From positions 620,001-684,000 of the forward strand of contig OZ237743.1 of assembly GCA_965178125.1 (NCBI GenBank): a stretch of DNA of 64,000 bases, in the 5' to 3' direction. This DNA is from Bilabrum cf. latius (lineage: Eukaryota; Bigyra: Bicosoecida; Bigyra; Bicosoecida). A program made the translations under genes and the position numbers. The notes under the pieces were generated by a model. The model was not told where the DNA came from and searched no databases. It saw only the letters and a list, made by a program, of their open reading frames with translations. Positions 12,257 through 24,308 of the stretch are shown piece after piece. The first letter of the stretch is position 1, and each line of letters opens with the position of its first letter.

Positions 12257-12668
12257 CCCGCCGCACGCACGCAGCCGCCCCGCCCCGGCCGGGCTGCATG
12301 CAAGGAGGCCGGGGTTTGGAGCCTCGATGGTGATTTGATACGACCAGAATGAATGCTTGTGCGATGCAACTATATTTGCTGCATTTGATGCGATGTCACG
12401 CGATGCTACTCCAACGTGAACCCCCCCTTCTGCTTCTGCAGGCCCCACACTGGAAATGGCGTACTAGGCGGAACAACTTTCACCCTCAAGATATCAATGC
12501 TACAATATAGGGGTATGCAGAACCAGCCTCTGGGCATTGTACCCTGGTACGGCCCAACATTGATATTGATGCATTCAATGATGATGAAGGACAGCTAGGC
12601 AAAATGCAAATCGACTCCTTATAGAATTCATCAATAATATATATTCTTATTTTACTCCATGGTCGCAA

Positions 12669-12740
12669 GTTCGGCTGGCACAATGGTAGCGCGCATCCTT
12701 GACACGGATGAGGTACTGGGATCGATACCCGGGTCGAATA
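12669..12740 (+). tRNA. tRNA-Val(GAC)-like sequence, possibly a tRNA-derived SINE head
   Basis: A full cloverleaf can be drawn. The acceptor arms GTTCGGC and GTCGAAT pair at all seven positions with two G-T pairs. The D arm is GCAC/GCGC with one mismatch. The anticodon stem CATCC/GGATG is perfect around loop TTGACAC, giving anticodon GAC. The T stem is CTGGG/CCCGG around ATCGATA. The A box (tggcacaatgg) and B box (ggatcgatacc) are close to Pol III consensus, and T-runs follow. The loop has A instead of T at the usual T54, and GAC is an unusual eukaryotic Val anticodon. It directly abuts the second inverted-repeat element, so it may be a SINE head rather than a working tRNA gene. Confidence 0.45.
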
Positions 12741-12776
12741 GCGAATTTTTCCTTCTTTTTTTTGTTTTTATTTTTC

Positions 12777-13230
12777 GTTTTCTTTGGGCTGTTGCTCTGT
12801 GCTCCCAACGCCGATTCGAACGTCAAGGGCCCTCCCTGCTGCGAGTCGGTACTCAGTGGCGGGGCACCCGGGCCTAGTAGCTTGCGAACACGCCTGGGCT
12901 TACGCTCTGGTGCGACGCAATGCCGTGGTTGCGGGCAATATGAGCACAGAGCCTGCATGCGGTGACTCTGGCCATGCTTTGTCCTCGGAGGACCCCGAGG
13001 CCAGGTGGGCGGCGCTAAGGTCCGACCAGCTCTATGCCTCCAAACCGCGCGTGAGACTGCGAAACACCATGTAGCCCGCAGTGGTCCGTGCTGCGCCACT
13101 GCTGTTCCGATCTAGTTGTCTGACTTGCAGGCCCATCACTCGGCATGGAGGTAGGGCACTCCCTCCACTATTTACGCACCCCAACATTCGAATCCGCGTT
13201 GGGAGCACAGAGCAACAGCACAAAGAAAAC
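12777..13230. mobile_element. Non-autonomous inverted-repeat element, copy 2 (MITE-like)
   Basis: The ends 12777-12822 and 13185-13230 are 46-nt inverted repeats matching those of the element at 4171-5065. The interior 12832-13184 is almost identical to 4667-5019, including a four-base length difference near 13072. This copy lacks the RCC1 insert, so at about 454 bp it is likely the simpler form of the family. No ORF shared by both copies is convincing. The high identity suggests recent movement or copying. Confidence 0.75.
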
Positions 13231-13249
13231 AAAAAAAAAAAGGAGGAAA

Positions 13250-13790
13250 AAATTCGCTATCCGACCCCGGTGTTGATCCGGGATAGCCGGTTCGAATAGC
13301 GTCCCGGGCGTCGATTTGTACCGATTCCCCCCCCAACCTGAACCTCAACCTCAACCTCGCACCCCCCTGCTCTGGGGTGCGTCGTCCATGTACTTGGGTG
13401 CATAGCGGCAGAGGGTCAACCGAGACCGTGACCCCATGGGCACCATTCAGTTGGGGAGACGACCCCTCCCAGCCGGCACGGGCAGGGGTGGATGGGCCAC
13501 GCAGGGCCGAGCGGGGGGAGGGTCACAGCCGCGGATTCCCGGCTATACCGGCTGCTGGCCTCGAGCGTGCCGGTGCTGGTCCACATCAAGCAAGCCTGCC
13601 CGAGCCACAGCATCCCAACAGACTCCTTCCGAGCCGGCTCAGCTACCCCCACCCCCCCCCCCCCACCCCAAGCTCCCACTTCCCTACCGCGTCTCTTCCC
13701 GGCCACCACCGCAGCGGCAAGGCGGCAGGGCTACCAAATGGGCTGAGTGTTGTCTCTGGAGGTGGCTACGCCTGAGCTTCCGCAGCTTCG
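13250..13790. repeat. Inverted copies of the 3.99-4.15 kb and 5.33-5.76 kb repeats
   Basis: Read on the minus strand, this stretch carries first the 5330-5760 type segment and then the 3987-4145 type segment, running directly into the MITE-like element. The same three modules occur near 4-5.8 kb in a different arrangement. This suggests a composite repeat unit that has been cut up by later insertions. The plus-strand ORFs here are not conserved in the partner and I leave them out. Confidence 0.65.
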
Positions 13791-13985
13791 ACCAGTAGTG
13801 TAGCGTGCCCACATCTATTCCGGAATCGGAGCCAGATCACTGATGGCATGATGATCCAGTGCAGGTTAGGTGCAGGACTGCTTCTGCGAGTGCACACACC
13901 GCTCAGCAGCATCAGCGTTTCATCCTTTGCATTCCGGGACACAAGAATGGGCGATAGAGTGTGAGATACCCGCGAAGTAGCCATA

Positions 13986-15129
13986 GTGGCAATTGTACCA
14001 GCGCGTCTGGTAGGTCTGGTGTGCGAGATTTCAGAAGCCTGTTCTCGCAGCAATCGATTGGGCCGGCGCCTGTGGGAGGCGGCCACGGACGGAAGGCTTG
14101 ATATTATGGCCGAAGTGCTTGGTGAAAACGCGGATGCGGCTGTTATCGATTGGGTGGATGCACCACGAAAGAGGCTCCACGCCCGAGAGGTGGCAGAGTA
14201 CACCAGGAGGTGTGGGACGCATCCTGTGACAATGATGGAGATGCCTCAACACATATCCACTCGTGGCCTTGTGAGAATACCATCAGCCTCTTTTGCGATC
14301 TCGTAGCTCCATGCAAGCTTTGGCGTCAAAAATCCAGTAGATGTTGCACCCGAGCTTAGCTGCAGATGGATAGCAGCGTACTGTGCACCGCATGCGAGCA
14401 CAACCAACTCGGTGCCGCAAGAATGCTCATCAAGCACGGTGCGAACGTAAACTACAGAAGCTCGGTGAGATGCGTCCTTTGCTTGCCGCACGTTGGCTTG
14501 CGACCTCTCTGATGCGCGCAGAGGATCGAGGGCGTGATTCACTTTCTTCGCAGAACGGCATGGATCCGTTGCGTCTCGCTTGTCGCCACGGCAATGCACC
14601 TATGGTCTATGCGCTCGTCAAGGGCGGGGCGACGCTGGAAACCAAGCAGAACAAGCAGGCCGTCGGGTCCATCCCGCGGGGGCGAGCAGCCGGGCTGCGT
14701 GAGGCGCTGAGCAAGTGCGGAAGGAGCAAGGATTACTGCCTGCAGCTGCTGAGGAAACACTACGGCAAGTCTGGGATCCTACCACCAAAAACGGAGTGGC
14801 AGGGATGGGCCCTGTCGAGACGAGAGACGGGGCAGGCGGTGAGGGCGGTCGTAGCGGAGGAGGCTGGGGTCAGGGAGCCCCTGGCAGCGGAGGGGGCGGT
14901 TGTAGCGGAGGAGGCTGGGGTCAGAGGAGGGACAGGGCTGGGTGAGGCGGGGGCGGCCACTGGCGGTGCGGCCGATGTCGCGGGGGCGGCGGACCCGCAG
15001 TCTGGGAGAGGGGATGGGGCGGCAGACGCCACTGCCACGACTGCGGCCAGCACTGCGGCCAGCACTGCGGAGAAGGCCAGCCTCGCTGGTGGTGATCCCG
15101 TATCCGGCAAATCAGAACCGGGCAAGTGA
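13986..15129 (+). CDS. Ankyrin-repeat protein with Ala/Gly-rich tail
   Basis: Three ankyrin-like pieces are visible in different frames, as spliced exons would give. Around 14060-14160 there is LWEAATDGRLDIMAEVL. At 14366-14464 there is LCTACEHNQLGAARMLIKHG. From 14554 there is NGMDPLRLACRHGN followed by VYALVKGGATLE. The last two join in phase 0 across an 89-bp intron (14465 gtgaga to 14553 cag), restoring a typical ankyrin boundary. The tail after about 14770 is low complexity with imperfect VVAEEAG units. The stop is TGA at 15127. No TAG is needed. The first exon boundary and start codon are not secure. Ankyrin repeats bind proteins; the partner is unknown. Confidence 0.65.
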
Positions 15130-16468
15130 GGGCTCGGCGGCTCGCCGCAGGGGCCGAGCAGCCTCGACGCACGCTGCTGGCCTGGACGCGGACCGGTTTA
15201 TTGCCAACAAATGCGGCTCCTATCCACCAGTGAGGATTGATTCGTCCTGGAGCCTTTAGCGCCCTCAGATGAGGCAAAAATTGCAAATGCCACACTATTT
15301 CTTCCCGCAGCACGAAATTTAGCAGTGCGGTGTTCCATGCCGGCAGCGGCGGCGGCGCCCCCCTCCGGCACAATTCACGATTGGCTGAGCTTGCCGCCCG
15401 TGTCGTTTGGTCTGGGGAGCCGGGCGGTGGCCGGGTACATCCGAGGTGGGTCGCGACCGAACACCGCACGCAGAGGTGATTCTCTCCGCACTGCGGGCCG
15501 AGCCCTTCGTCTGACCTCTTACCTCGAGGCCTCCGATTCACGAAGCAAAGCTGGGTAGGCTGCATCCGCCCACAAGAAGCTGGGACCCGAGGGCCCGACC
15601 CCCACTTGAAAGAGTGCACGGCACCTGGGCTGGGCTGGGCAGCCAGGCTGCGTGCATCCAGCCTCTGGCAGCAATGGCGCTTGCACGGTATGCGTCGTAC
15701 CAGGTACGGTCTCGTGTAGTAATGCAGTTGTATGATATTCTAGAACTGTACCATTCCCACAATTTCGCGCTGCGTACCATCATGATTTTGCCGCCAGTAG
15801 TAGTGCCCCCGCATGTGGTCGCCCGTGCCTGGAGCAACCGGGGCAGCTTTCTGTAGCGACTTGTTCGAAAGCAGCGAGCAAACGCGGTATACTCAAGCAA
15901 ACCAACATGATGGACCGCTGCATCGGTTGGCCCTGCGACATTAACTGCTTGCTTGGTTGTGCGACCACTTGGATGCCGAGCAATTGCCCAGCGTGTCGCT
16001 CTCAGCGCTGTCAGATTCGATCGCCAGCGATAAGCTAACACATAAACCCTCTCGACACTCGAGGATACTCTAATTACATGTATCATCAGTGGAGAGACCC
16101 ATCCTCAGCGGGCAGCGGGCACAGGCGGCCCAGGCGGGCGGGCGCGCCTCGCAAGCTCCCTCCCACCCACAGCGCATGCACACAGCGGCGGGTCCGATCC
16201 GGGCACGGACAGCATAACGACTCAAGGTGGATGTAGGGGAAGACGGTAGAAGCAAATGGCCCAGGGGCTTTAAAAAAGATAAACAAAAAAAGAGCTACAA
16301 AAGAGGAAAAAAAAATATTGATCGACCCCGCATGGCCACGAACGACCGCAACCGGTTACCGGGATACCGGATTCCGGAACGCCCGCCTCCTCGGTGGCAA
16401 CGACTGGGCTACATTGGAGCCGTACTGACCGTCGGCAGCTTCCAACGAAGGAAAGGACTTGAGGACCT
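15130..16468. other. Interval without a supported gene
   Basis: Only short ORFs without recognisable motifs are present. Near 16265-16380 an A-rich tract is followed by gaccccgcatgg and accggttaccgggatacc, recalling the A-rich edge and B-box-like words of the repeats at 4.1 and 13.25 kb, so a diverged SINE-like copy is possible. I find no frame that becomes long when TAG is read as Gln. Confidence 0.35.
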
Positions 16469-19400
16469 TTACCAGCCCAGCTCGCGCAATGCAGCCGAGC
16501 GATCCAGCACGAACCGTGCAATACGCCTCAACGGTCTCTGCTGGTGCCCACCGAGACCAAATGTCACATCGGTTGCATCTGCAAGCGCCTACCCGCCCTA
16601 GAATGCTCCGGGCCTACAGGCATACAGCCAGTGTCGGTAGTCGAGCTCTGCGCAGCCTGAGCCACTCGCATCCGACTGGCTGTGCTGCCCCTCGTCCATT
16701 TGGGGATGGTTTCGAAGCACGCCTGCCCGTGGGGGTGCTTCCTGCTTCGAGCCTGACGTGGGAGCATCACCACGGTACCGAATCGCGCACCCAGCTCTTT
16801 CGGGCACTGCTGTTGCAGCCCAGTCACGAACCGGCGCGCGGTAGCGGTCACTTTCGCTTTCACTTCCGCTGTCGCTACCCGTGTCGCAATCAGCGCAGGG
16901 TGCACCGTTGCTGAGGCCGTTGGAACTAGACGAGAGCCCACTCCGTACTTGGGTCTGCATCGAATCCCAGGCGCGTAGCAAGAGAGAGCGACCGACGTGC
17001 AGTCTAGGCGTGGGCAATAGCGCCTGCTCCTTGTCCCAGCGCTCGCTGACGATGACGTGGTGCAGGGCATCGGTGACATTCCAGAGCGGCTGCAACCCAT
17101 CAATCACATCAATCGGCAACGTTATCCTCAGGGCTCGGCCCAATAGATCCAGGCTCTTGCATGCATCACAGACAATCCTGTGAGCCTCGGGCTCCAAGTG
17201 CCTTACCGAGGCCCTTCCGCTTGCCGCGCTTAAGTTGCACTGGGTCACGGCTGAGTGAAGTGAGCGAACCGTGAGGGGCGCAGCATCGGTGATAGGCGCC
17301 GCAAGCGTGCCATCGTCACGAATCCCTGCCTCTGGGCACTTGGTCAAACTAGGGTCTCGCATCAGCAGCAAGCCCCCGTACGCATCACCAGCTAGGTTCG
17401 ATGATCCCAGCGCCACCGCTGTCCCATTGTCGCTGAGGCAATTCACAACTGTGCTTTTTTGTGCATTGGCCCTCCTATGCAATTGCAAGAAACCCTATGG
17501 TACCAGAATGGTTCGCAGTGCGTGCGTGGCCAGCACCCCGGCCAGCTCGCACACCCTTGTGAGATCACGCTGTGCGGTCAACTGCTGGGCTGCGCAGGCA
17601 TCGTTGCACTCAACCGGAGGCTCACAGCTGTGCAAAGAGCGGTACGTGCGATGCAAGTGGATTGCAGCTCTACCACCACCACGAAGCGTCTTGAGTTTTA
17701 CCATCGCGTGCTCGTAGGTAGCTATGCCTACGTGCAGCGCCAGCGCGATCATGAATGGAGCCGCGATGGTTGGGCCCGGCACCGGCCCTGTCCTGCACCC
17801 TGCTTGCACCATTAGCAGCACCATGAGCACCACCATTACACAAAACGTGAAATTGTCCATGTTTGTATCGGTTAAAGTACTGCCGATCGGCATGCCAAGC
17901 CGAACAGGCTCTCGCAGCCTCCGACACATGTCGTCCAGAGAATCAACAAGAAATCTGAGCTACTCGAGCGTTTTAATCTGGGACCACAGTTGGTTGAATC
18001 GAACACACCAGGATTGGCGTGCGTCTGTCCACGAAGCCCCCTCGTTGACAACTTGTCTAGCCGTAGCTCTGTGGTGATGCGGGCAGCAAACACACAGAGA
18101 GCATTGCCTTACGGTGTAGTCACCGGGTCCGAGGGCAAAGTGGTTCCCCATGCTCCAGCAAGCGATCAGGGACAGCTCCAGGACATACGAGCCACCGATG
18201 AGGATTACGGCTGTTGCGAAAGACTGCTGCACCCAATCAAACCAGGGTCCGCCCCTGATTCTCCTCGGGTAACCAAAAGGCGTCACGAGGATGGACCACC
18301 ACTGCAAGTGCGAGCCTGCCAACCACGAGGAGGCGCGTCCCAGCGTGACCATAACTATCGCCGCGGTGTACACCTACCGCGCCGCAAAGTACGGCCAGCT
18401 CGACACCTGCTGCCCTTCCCTAGGGCTCTGACCCTGAAGAGTAACTGGGACTGATCTTCCTGATATTGGGTTCCAGAACCTGGGGACTGCCTGCCTGAGC
18501 TCGTACAGCTGGTCGGGCCGAACCGGGTGGGGCAGCAGATCGAACAGGACAGGTACCATCAAACCGATACACGCTGCCAGTGCTCCATCTTCCAGAGCCT
18601 CCGATGCAGCCGCTAGGTCGATGACCCCACGGCGGGCTGCCGCGTCATCCGCAAGGCGAGCGAGCGGATGGAGGCCCCACGCGAGCAAACCAAGGAAGCC
18701 CCAGTACGCGCCTGCCAGCGCGCTCGGAAATCCCAGCAGCAGCCCGTCTGCTTGCTCGGCGTTTGACCATGCATGCATTCCTTCGAAGAGCGCGACTGGG
18801 AGTCTGTCCGTCGCCACGAACGCTTGCGTAGATCCGCCGTCCCTGCCGCAGAGGAAGGCTTGCACACCCAAGGTCCACAGGATGGTCGACAGGCTCCACG
18901 GCCTGCGAGCCCTCGTGCACGAGAACCATACGGCCATGCATAGACTGGCGATACCGAGCAGGAGCACGATATTGAAGATCCCGATGACGCCTCGCTCAGC
19001 TCGGTGATCCGCAAGCACAGCAAACTAGCGCAGCACCGAGCCAGAGGCCGGCCCCCGGAACGGTTGCAGTGCTGGTCTGACGAATGACCAGAAAGAAAAG
19101 TCTGCATTGCAATATCGCAGGGACTTGTATAACATACCCGTGTCCGTGTATCCCCAGGTGCTGTTTGAGTCTTGGCGTCCCGCCGCCATGTCATGCAGCG
19201 TGCGCTCGACCCTTGCCCAATTAGGGTCGTGCATACCGAGCCAGAACCTGGAGTGCAGTTCCTAGTTCTCGGGGTTAAACGCGGATGCAAGGGTCACTTG
19301 CATGCATGAGCGTGGCAGTACAGTGCCTTGCAAAACGAGCAGGAGCACCACCAATGAGAGGGCGAGGCTGCCTCGGTAGAAGCCAAGCAATGTGCCGGAC

Positions 19401-20461
19401 AGGTCGCCGCAGAAGGATTCCCAGTCGGACGCATCCAGGAGCTGCTTGCCTTCTTCTTCTGCACGATCAATTTCGATGAGTGCCTAGCAGTACCATTTTT
19501 CGTACGAGTCGGGTACATCCGACAGCTGCTCTCCCGGCAGCCGTGCCGGAGTAGTACTCGTGCTGCCAGAGGGGATGCGCTCTTGGTTTGGGTCCACCGG
19601 GGTGACTGTGTCGGTGGCCGGCACGGGCTGAATATCTCGACAGCTAAACTCCTTACTGTAGGTTCTATTTAGTGTACTTTCACGCGTTCTGTCTGCTCTT
19701 TGAAGTCTGCTGTCGCGATTGTGTGGCTCTCCGCTTGCGAGGAGAAGCCTCTTGTGGCAGGCTAGCAGGCCCGAGCGCCTTCCTGACCGCAATATCCATA
19801 AGCCCCACGGATCTGGGTGCTGTCCAAGTCGAACAGATCTACCGCACAACTTGCGCACTGCTGTTTTCGCTGCCGTCCCTGCTCGAGTCTTCTGGGCAAG
19901 AGCAAGTGCTCTGCCCGCCGTCGCGGCTTCCGCTGCAAGCATAGCCTGAGTCGCAACAAACTCGCCTAAGCTCCATGCCTCAGCATGTGGTGAACTTGAC
20001 GACGAATCCTTGTGATCAGGAGCCTCTCCTAGCACCCACAGCGACTACCCGAGCAGCAGCAGCCCTCCCAGTGCTTCAGCCGTCTGGCGAGCCTTGTACC
20101 CTTTCTTCTGGAGGAACGAAGTTGCGCTCTATGGTATTTTAAGATTATTCCACGTGTAATTTCGGTCAAACACGGATGCGAATGCGTCTTTGCAAGCCAT
20201 ATGAGCTTGATTGCATGTGCTACGGTCGTCTACATGTGAACGTCTGGAATTGACGAACTCTATCGATCGTCTTGGCATTTCTTGGGTCAGATCAATAGAA
20301 GATGAAGCTGATGATACTACTCGAAACGCAAGGATGGATGGGACATCAAGCATCTCCAGGAGGGTAGACCGGACACCTGCAACAGCAACTGGAGGTTGAA
20401 CAATGGGTAACCAGAAAAATGAGATTTGGTATGCAAGATTTGCAGACGTCATTGCAGGCAT
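16469..20461 (-). CDS. Large multi-pass membrane protein of unknown function
   Basis: A single frame of 1,331 codons runs from ATG at 20461 to TAA at 16469-16471. It contains ten TAGs (for example 20129, 19484, 19025, 18371, 17960) and no other stop. Junctions across the TAGs read naturally: NLKIP-Q-SATSF, EKWYC-Q-ALIEI, FNPEN-Q-ELHSR, SVLR-Q-FAVLA. Clear hydrophobic segments include ISFFWLPIV, LALSLVVLLLVLQG, FNIVLLLGIASLCMAVWF, a stretch around FLGLLAWG, and MVVLMVLLMVQAG. The C-terminal part contains NGTAVALGSSN and DAYGGLLL, reminiscent of the N-x-A/GG repeats of beta-helix surface proteins, but too little for a family call. An upstream in-frame TGA near 20560 limits the N-terminus. I infer a cell-surface or endomembrane protein. 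Confidence 0.65.
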
Positions 20462-21741
20462 CCTACTCACGTCTTTCTTTAAGAAGTGCAAGGGCTGCCA
20501 TCTGGTTGCAAAAGTGTTTTTTTTTTCGACATTGCGATCACTTCTAGTTATATCTCATTCTAGCACAAAAGTGCACGCTACTCGAAATTACAAAAGAAGA
20601 CACCTGAAGTACCAAGTGAGACCGCAATTGCGGTACTTCGGACCAGATTGTGAACAATCAAATCCGTGTTGTTACGGGGGTATCTTCCCCTGTCTTTTTC
20701 TGGTTCCCTTCGGGACGGCTGTGTGTTGTTTGGCTGGTGGGCTTGTCCGTTCAGCCAATTTCCGTGTTGAGATTGGTCGTACCACCGTGCTGGTTGGCGT
20801 TGTTTGTAACTGCTAAGTTTTGCTTCCAATGCCGTCGTTCGCGACTAACTTCCGGTGCCGTGTGCGCCGAAGCCCTTGGGTAGTCTTGGACTCCTAGTTG
20901 GGAAGTGGCTCGCCGCGGGCGGCCACAGCCAGCCGGGCTTGCCAGGGGCGGCCATCAAACAAAACTACCCCCTGGGATGATGGGTGGAGGTGGGCAACCA
21001 CCGCCACTTAGTGTAGTAAACTAATGTAACCTAGAATGTGGCCAGCACGGCGCCGCGCGGTAGCCATCATTGATCTGCGGAACCGCAGTCCACGGAAACA
21101 CAATCAAACACGTAACACTCTAGCCAAATTAGCCTGCATTGCGTCAACCAGCCCGCCACTGGCCTGCTTCAATCTTGACAGCCCCAATCCCGATGTTGGA
21201 AAGGAAAAGTTGTCAGTGCTATTGGAGCTCGGTCAGGCCAGCACCAGCACCTCGCCCTTGGTTGGGGTCGGCGGACCCTTTGAACCGCTGAACGCCCCTA
21301 CTGCATGCGGGGTGAAAACAGTAGGTGGTCTAGTGAGCTGGACGAGAGTGCCGTTCAACCATGTGACACTTTCCCACGCCCTTCGATTGGGGCCCCGTCG
21401 ATGCATGGCTCCCCATTCCTGCCAGCGCTAAGGTGCTTACAAACTGCTCCCTGCATCAGCACCTTCGCCCCGATGCTTTCAGCTTGGTCGTATAGGTATT
21501 GGCTGACCTGTCATGCGTCCCGTTCGTCCGCTGGCCTTCTGGCCTGCTGGCCTGCTCTTCGCGCTGCTGGTCGTGCAGCCCGATTCCACTCGTATCTCCC
21601 TTGTGCCTGGCACCTGAAGACCCCTTCCTCCCGTTTTGTGCTCCCACTGACACCGCCCTATTCGCTCGTTCCGAATCATCCGTGCTCCGCATAGCTTTTG
21701 CTCAGAAGGTGCAGCCGGATGTACAAACAAGACGATGAACA
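20462..21741. other. Interval without a supported gene
   Basis: It contains a T10 tract (20517-20526), mixed composition and several overlapping short ORFs. It lies between the starts of the upstream-facing membrane gene and the end of the kinase gene, so it holds at least the promoter of the former. I see no conserved motif, RNA gene or long frame under either code. Confidence 0.35.
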
Positions 21742-24105
21742 TTACGTGCCGCCCTTCCCAGCCTGCTGCTACCGAGCATCTGCCATCATCTGCATCTAAT
21801 ACATCTGGTAAAGCCTTCGAGCATACTCACGGCCGCCAAGCCGCATCTGAATCTCTTGCTGCACGCGCAGCAGGTTCATCTTAGCCGATTGCTCCGCCTC
21901 CTGCACCCTGGGATCCGCCTGGAATCTCATTATGGACGCGGCGAAGTGCCCCGCTTTGATGCCCATCTCCTCAAAGGCCTTCTTCGTGGTCTGGGGTGCG
22001 CAACGCAGCGTGAACTACTTGAACTTCTGCACCGTGTCGGGGCTGGGGCTGCTCTCCTTGAGCACCTTGTGCGCCTGCTCCTGCATGATCCGCACAGAAA
22101 TCTCCGTGTTCTGGCGAATAAGCCTTACGAGCTTGTCCACGGTCATGTCCTCTGGAACGACTTGATCTGCTTCCAGTAGGTCGTCGATTTGGCCCAGCAC
22201 CCTGGAGGCCTCCTCGGGCATGAGCGAGTCGCGCATGGAGCGGAGCATCTTCTTGACCTCCGGGTCGCGCTCATATTTCTCGATGGCCTTGTTGATGGCC
22301 TCATCGTCGAAGCCGTGCGCGCTGCACACTTCGCGCTGGATCTCCTCCCCAGCCTTTTCGATCTCCTGTGCGCACTGCTCCTCTATCAGCAGCCCGTCCT
22401 CCACGGCCTGCTTCAGCTCCCCGATCTTGGCCCTCATGGCGTCTCGCATCTCACACATCACCGCCAGCAGCTCGTCGCGGGACACCTAGGCAGGTGCTGA
22501 GGCGGCAGCAACTGCTACCGTCTCCTCTTCATTGTCACGACCATCGCAATCAGCATCCGCGATTGATCTGCTTGCAGCGACTGCCTTGCTTGCACCCGCT
22601 CCAGATGCGGCTTTCAACGTGACAGCTGTGGCTTCCACAGCCTCGACCATGCTCGGTGCTGCAGATTCATCTCCTTCGGTCCCAGCTGTTCCAATGCCAC
22701 TCCCAGTCTAAGCGGCCTTAGCTTGGCTTGATCTTGCAACTCTCAAAGCGCTCCATGCCTCATGCACCCCCAATCGCTCCTGTGGACTGCTGCGCAGCAA
22801 CCCGGCCACCACATCCCGGAGCCAGCCAGGCCGCTCCAACCAACCATCCCCGCCCACCGCAGCGCCTTCGTATCCACGCAACGCAGCCTGCAAGCCCCCT
22901 GATGGTACCACCCGACCGTCAGGCAGCTTCGCCGGATACTCCGCCCCGAATGGGTGCTGTCCACCTGTGGCCAGCTCGTGCAGCAGCACGCCCAGCTCCC
23001 ATGAGGCCTGCTTCCCATACGGCACAGCTGCATCCCGCTCCCCCTTGCAACCCCTGTGCCACCCGTCCAGCACCTCAGGGGCCAGATGCTGCGGGTTGCC
23101 CCCGATGCCATCGCCTCCGTCGTGCAAGTACTCGTACGTCATGCCGTCCAATGCAGCGAGCACGCCACGACTGGCACCTGCAGAATCGCTTGTGCCAGAT
23201 CCAACGCTTGCGCTAGCACCTGCAGGTGCAATACCACCAGATCCAGTCACCACATGTAAGCTTGATGCATCCACACGCAGCGCGCAGCCCAGATCGATCA
23301 GCACCGCACGACCCACGCCACCAGGACCCCCCTTCGAGTCCCACATCACGTTGTCCAGCTTCAGGTCACGGTGCACCACCCCGTGCTGCAGCAGGTGATG
23401 CACGCCCTCCGCGATGTCCCTGGCCAGTACCACCAGCGCTTCGTTGGACAGGCCTTCCCCGTCCTCCTCCAGCACCTGCAGGTGGTCGCACATGCGTCGC
23501 TTCAGCAGCTCAGTGGCCACTATCTGCGCCCTGCGGGGACGAAGCGGAGGGCCAGCGGACGGAGCCTCCGAGTCGCCCTCCTCCTCGTCGCTGTCCGGCT
23601 CGATGCATACCAACTGCGGGCTCGGCAGTAGCTGCACCATCCACAGTGGCGGCTTCGCAACGCACTCGAACACGATCCGCACCAGGTTGCGATGCTCGGG
23701 CAGCCGCGCCAATATGTCGTACTCTTTTTGCGTGTCGATGGTTTCGGCGCGAGACGTGGACAGGCCGTAGTTGAACACGACCTTCAGCGCCAGCTTGCCA
23801 TCGATCCGACTCGATGCATTACCGCTAGCATCGCCAGCGCCCGATGCAGCCTCCGATTCCACGTCCACTTTGTAGACGGCGCCGAAGCTGCCGTTCCCGA
23901 GCATGACGCGCCCCGAGGTGGGCTTGCTGCACCTCGCTAGCGCAAGCTGTGCCTGCTTGCGTCTCTGTATACTTGTGCCGCTCCTGGTGATGGCATAGAC
24001 GCGTAGCATTGAAGCAGGGAGAGGAGGCATTGGGATCGGTGATGGGTCCTCGGATGCTGCAATCTCAGATGCCGTGGCCGCTCCGCCGGTTGCTGCAGAT
24101 GACAT
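21742..24105 (-). CDS. Ser/Thr protein kinase with a C-terminal helical domain
   Basis: The 787-residue frame starts at ATG 24105 and ends at TAA 21742-21744, passing five TAGs (22708, 22486, 22015 and two near the end) read as Gln. The kinase domain spans about residues 65-460: glycine loop LGNGSFGAVYK, ALKVVF lysine, VVHRDLKLDNVM, a DLG in place of the usual DFG (VLIDLGCAL), LAPEVLDG, and WELGVLLHELATGG. Acidic and Ala/Gly-rich inserts lie between subdomains. After the first TAG comes an Ala-rich linker and then about 200 residues of charged helices (DELLAVMCEMRDAM, IQREVCSAHGFDDEA) not recognised by me. Under the standard code this would look like two genes. The catalytic HRD Asp is present, so an active kinase is likely; the substrate is unknown. 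Confidence 0.85.
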
Positions 24106-24308
24106 GATAATATGCGCCTAATCAAAAGCAGATCGATTTGCCTAGAGCAGGACTTCTACTCCCAGTAGATGGAGCTTGAGAGTGTCGAAATCGTCAAGGA
24201 TCCTAAATCGGTTTGAGGTTGCAACCGCCATCGCGGCGAACGTCGAACGATTGGCATCGAGCGGTCGCGCGGGGCAACAATCATTTTAAACATTGCCCAA
24301 TGCACCCA

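Noticed and set aside
1-15000. Many long ORFs on the strand opposite to real genes in the GC-rich part (for example 8551-10233 minus, 10346-11233 minus, 67-540 plus)
   Set aside because: In GC-rich coding DNA the opposite frames are often open. These lack motifs and conflict with frames that show domains or consistent TAG read-through.
21036-21694. Possible gene before the kinase
   Set aside because: Several frames are open on both strands without motifs, and no frame lengthens under TAG=Gln.
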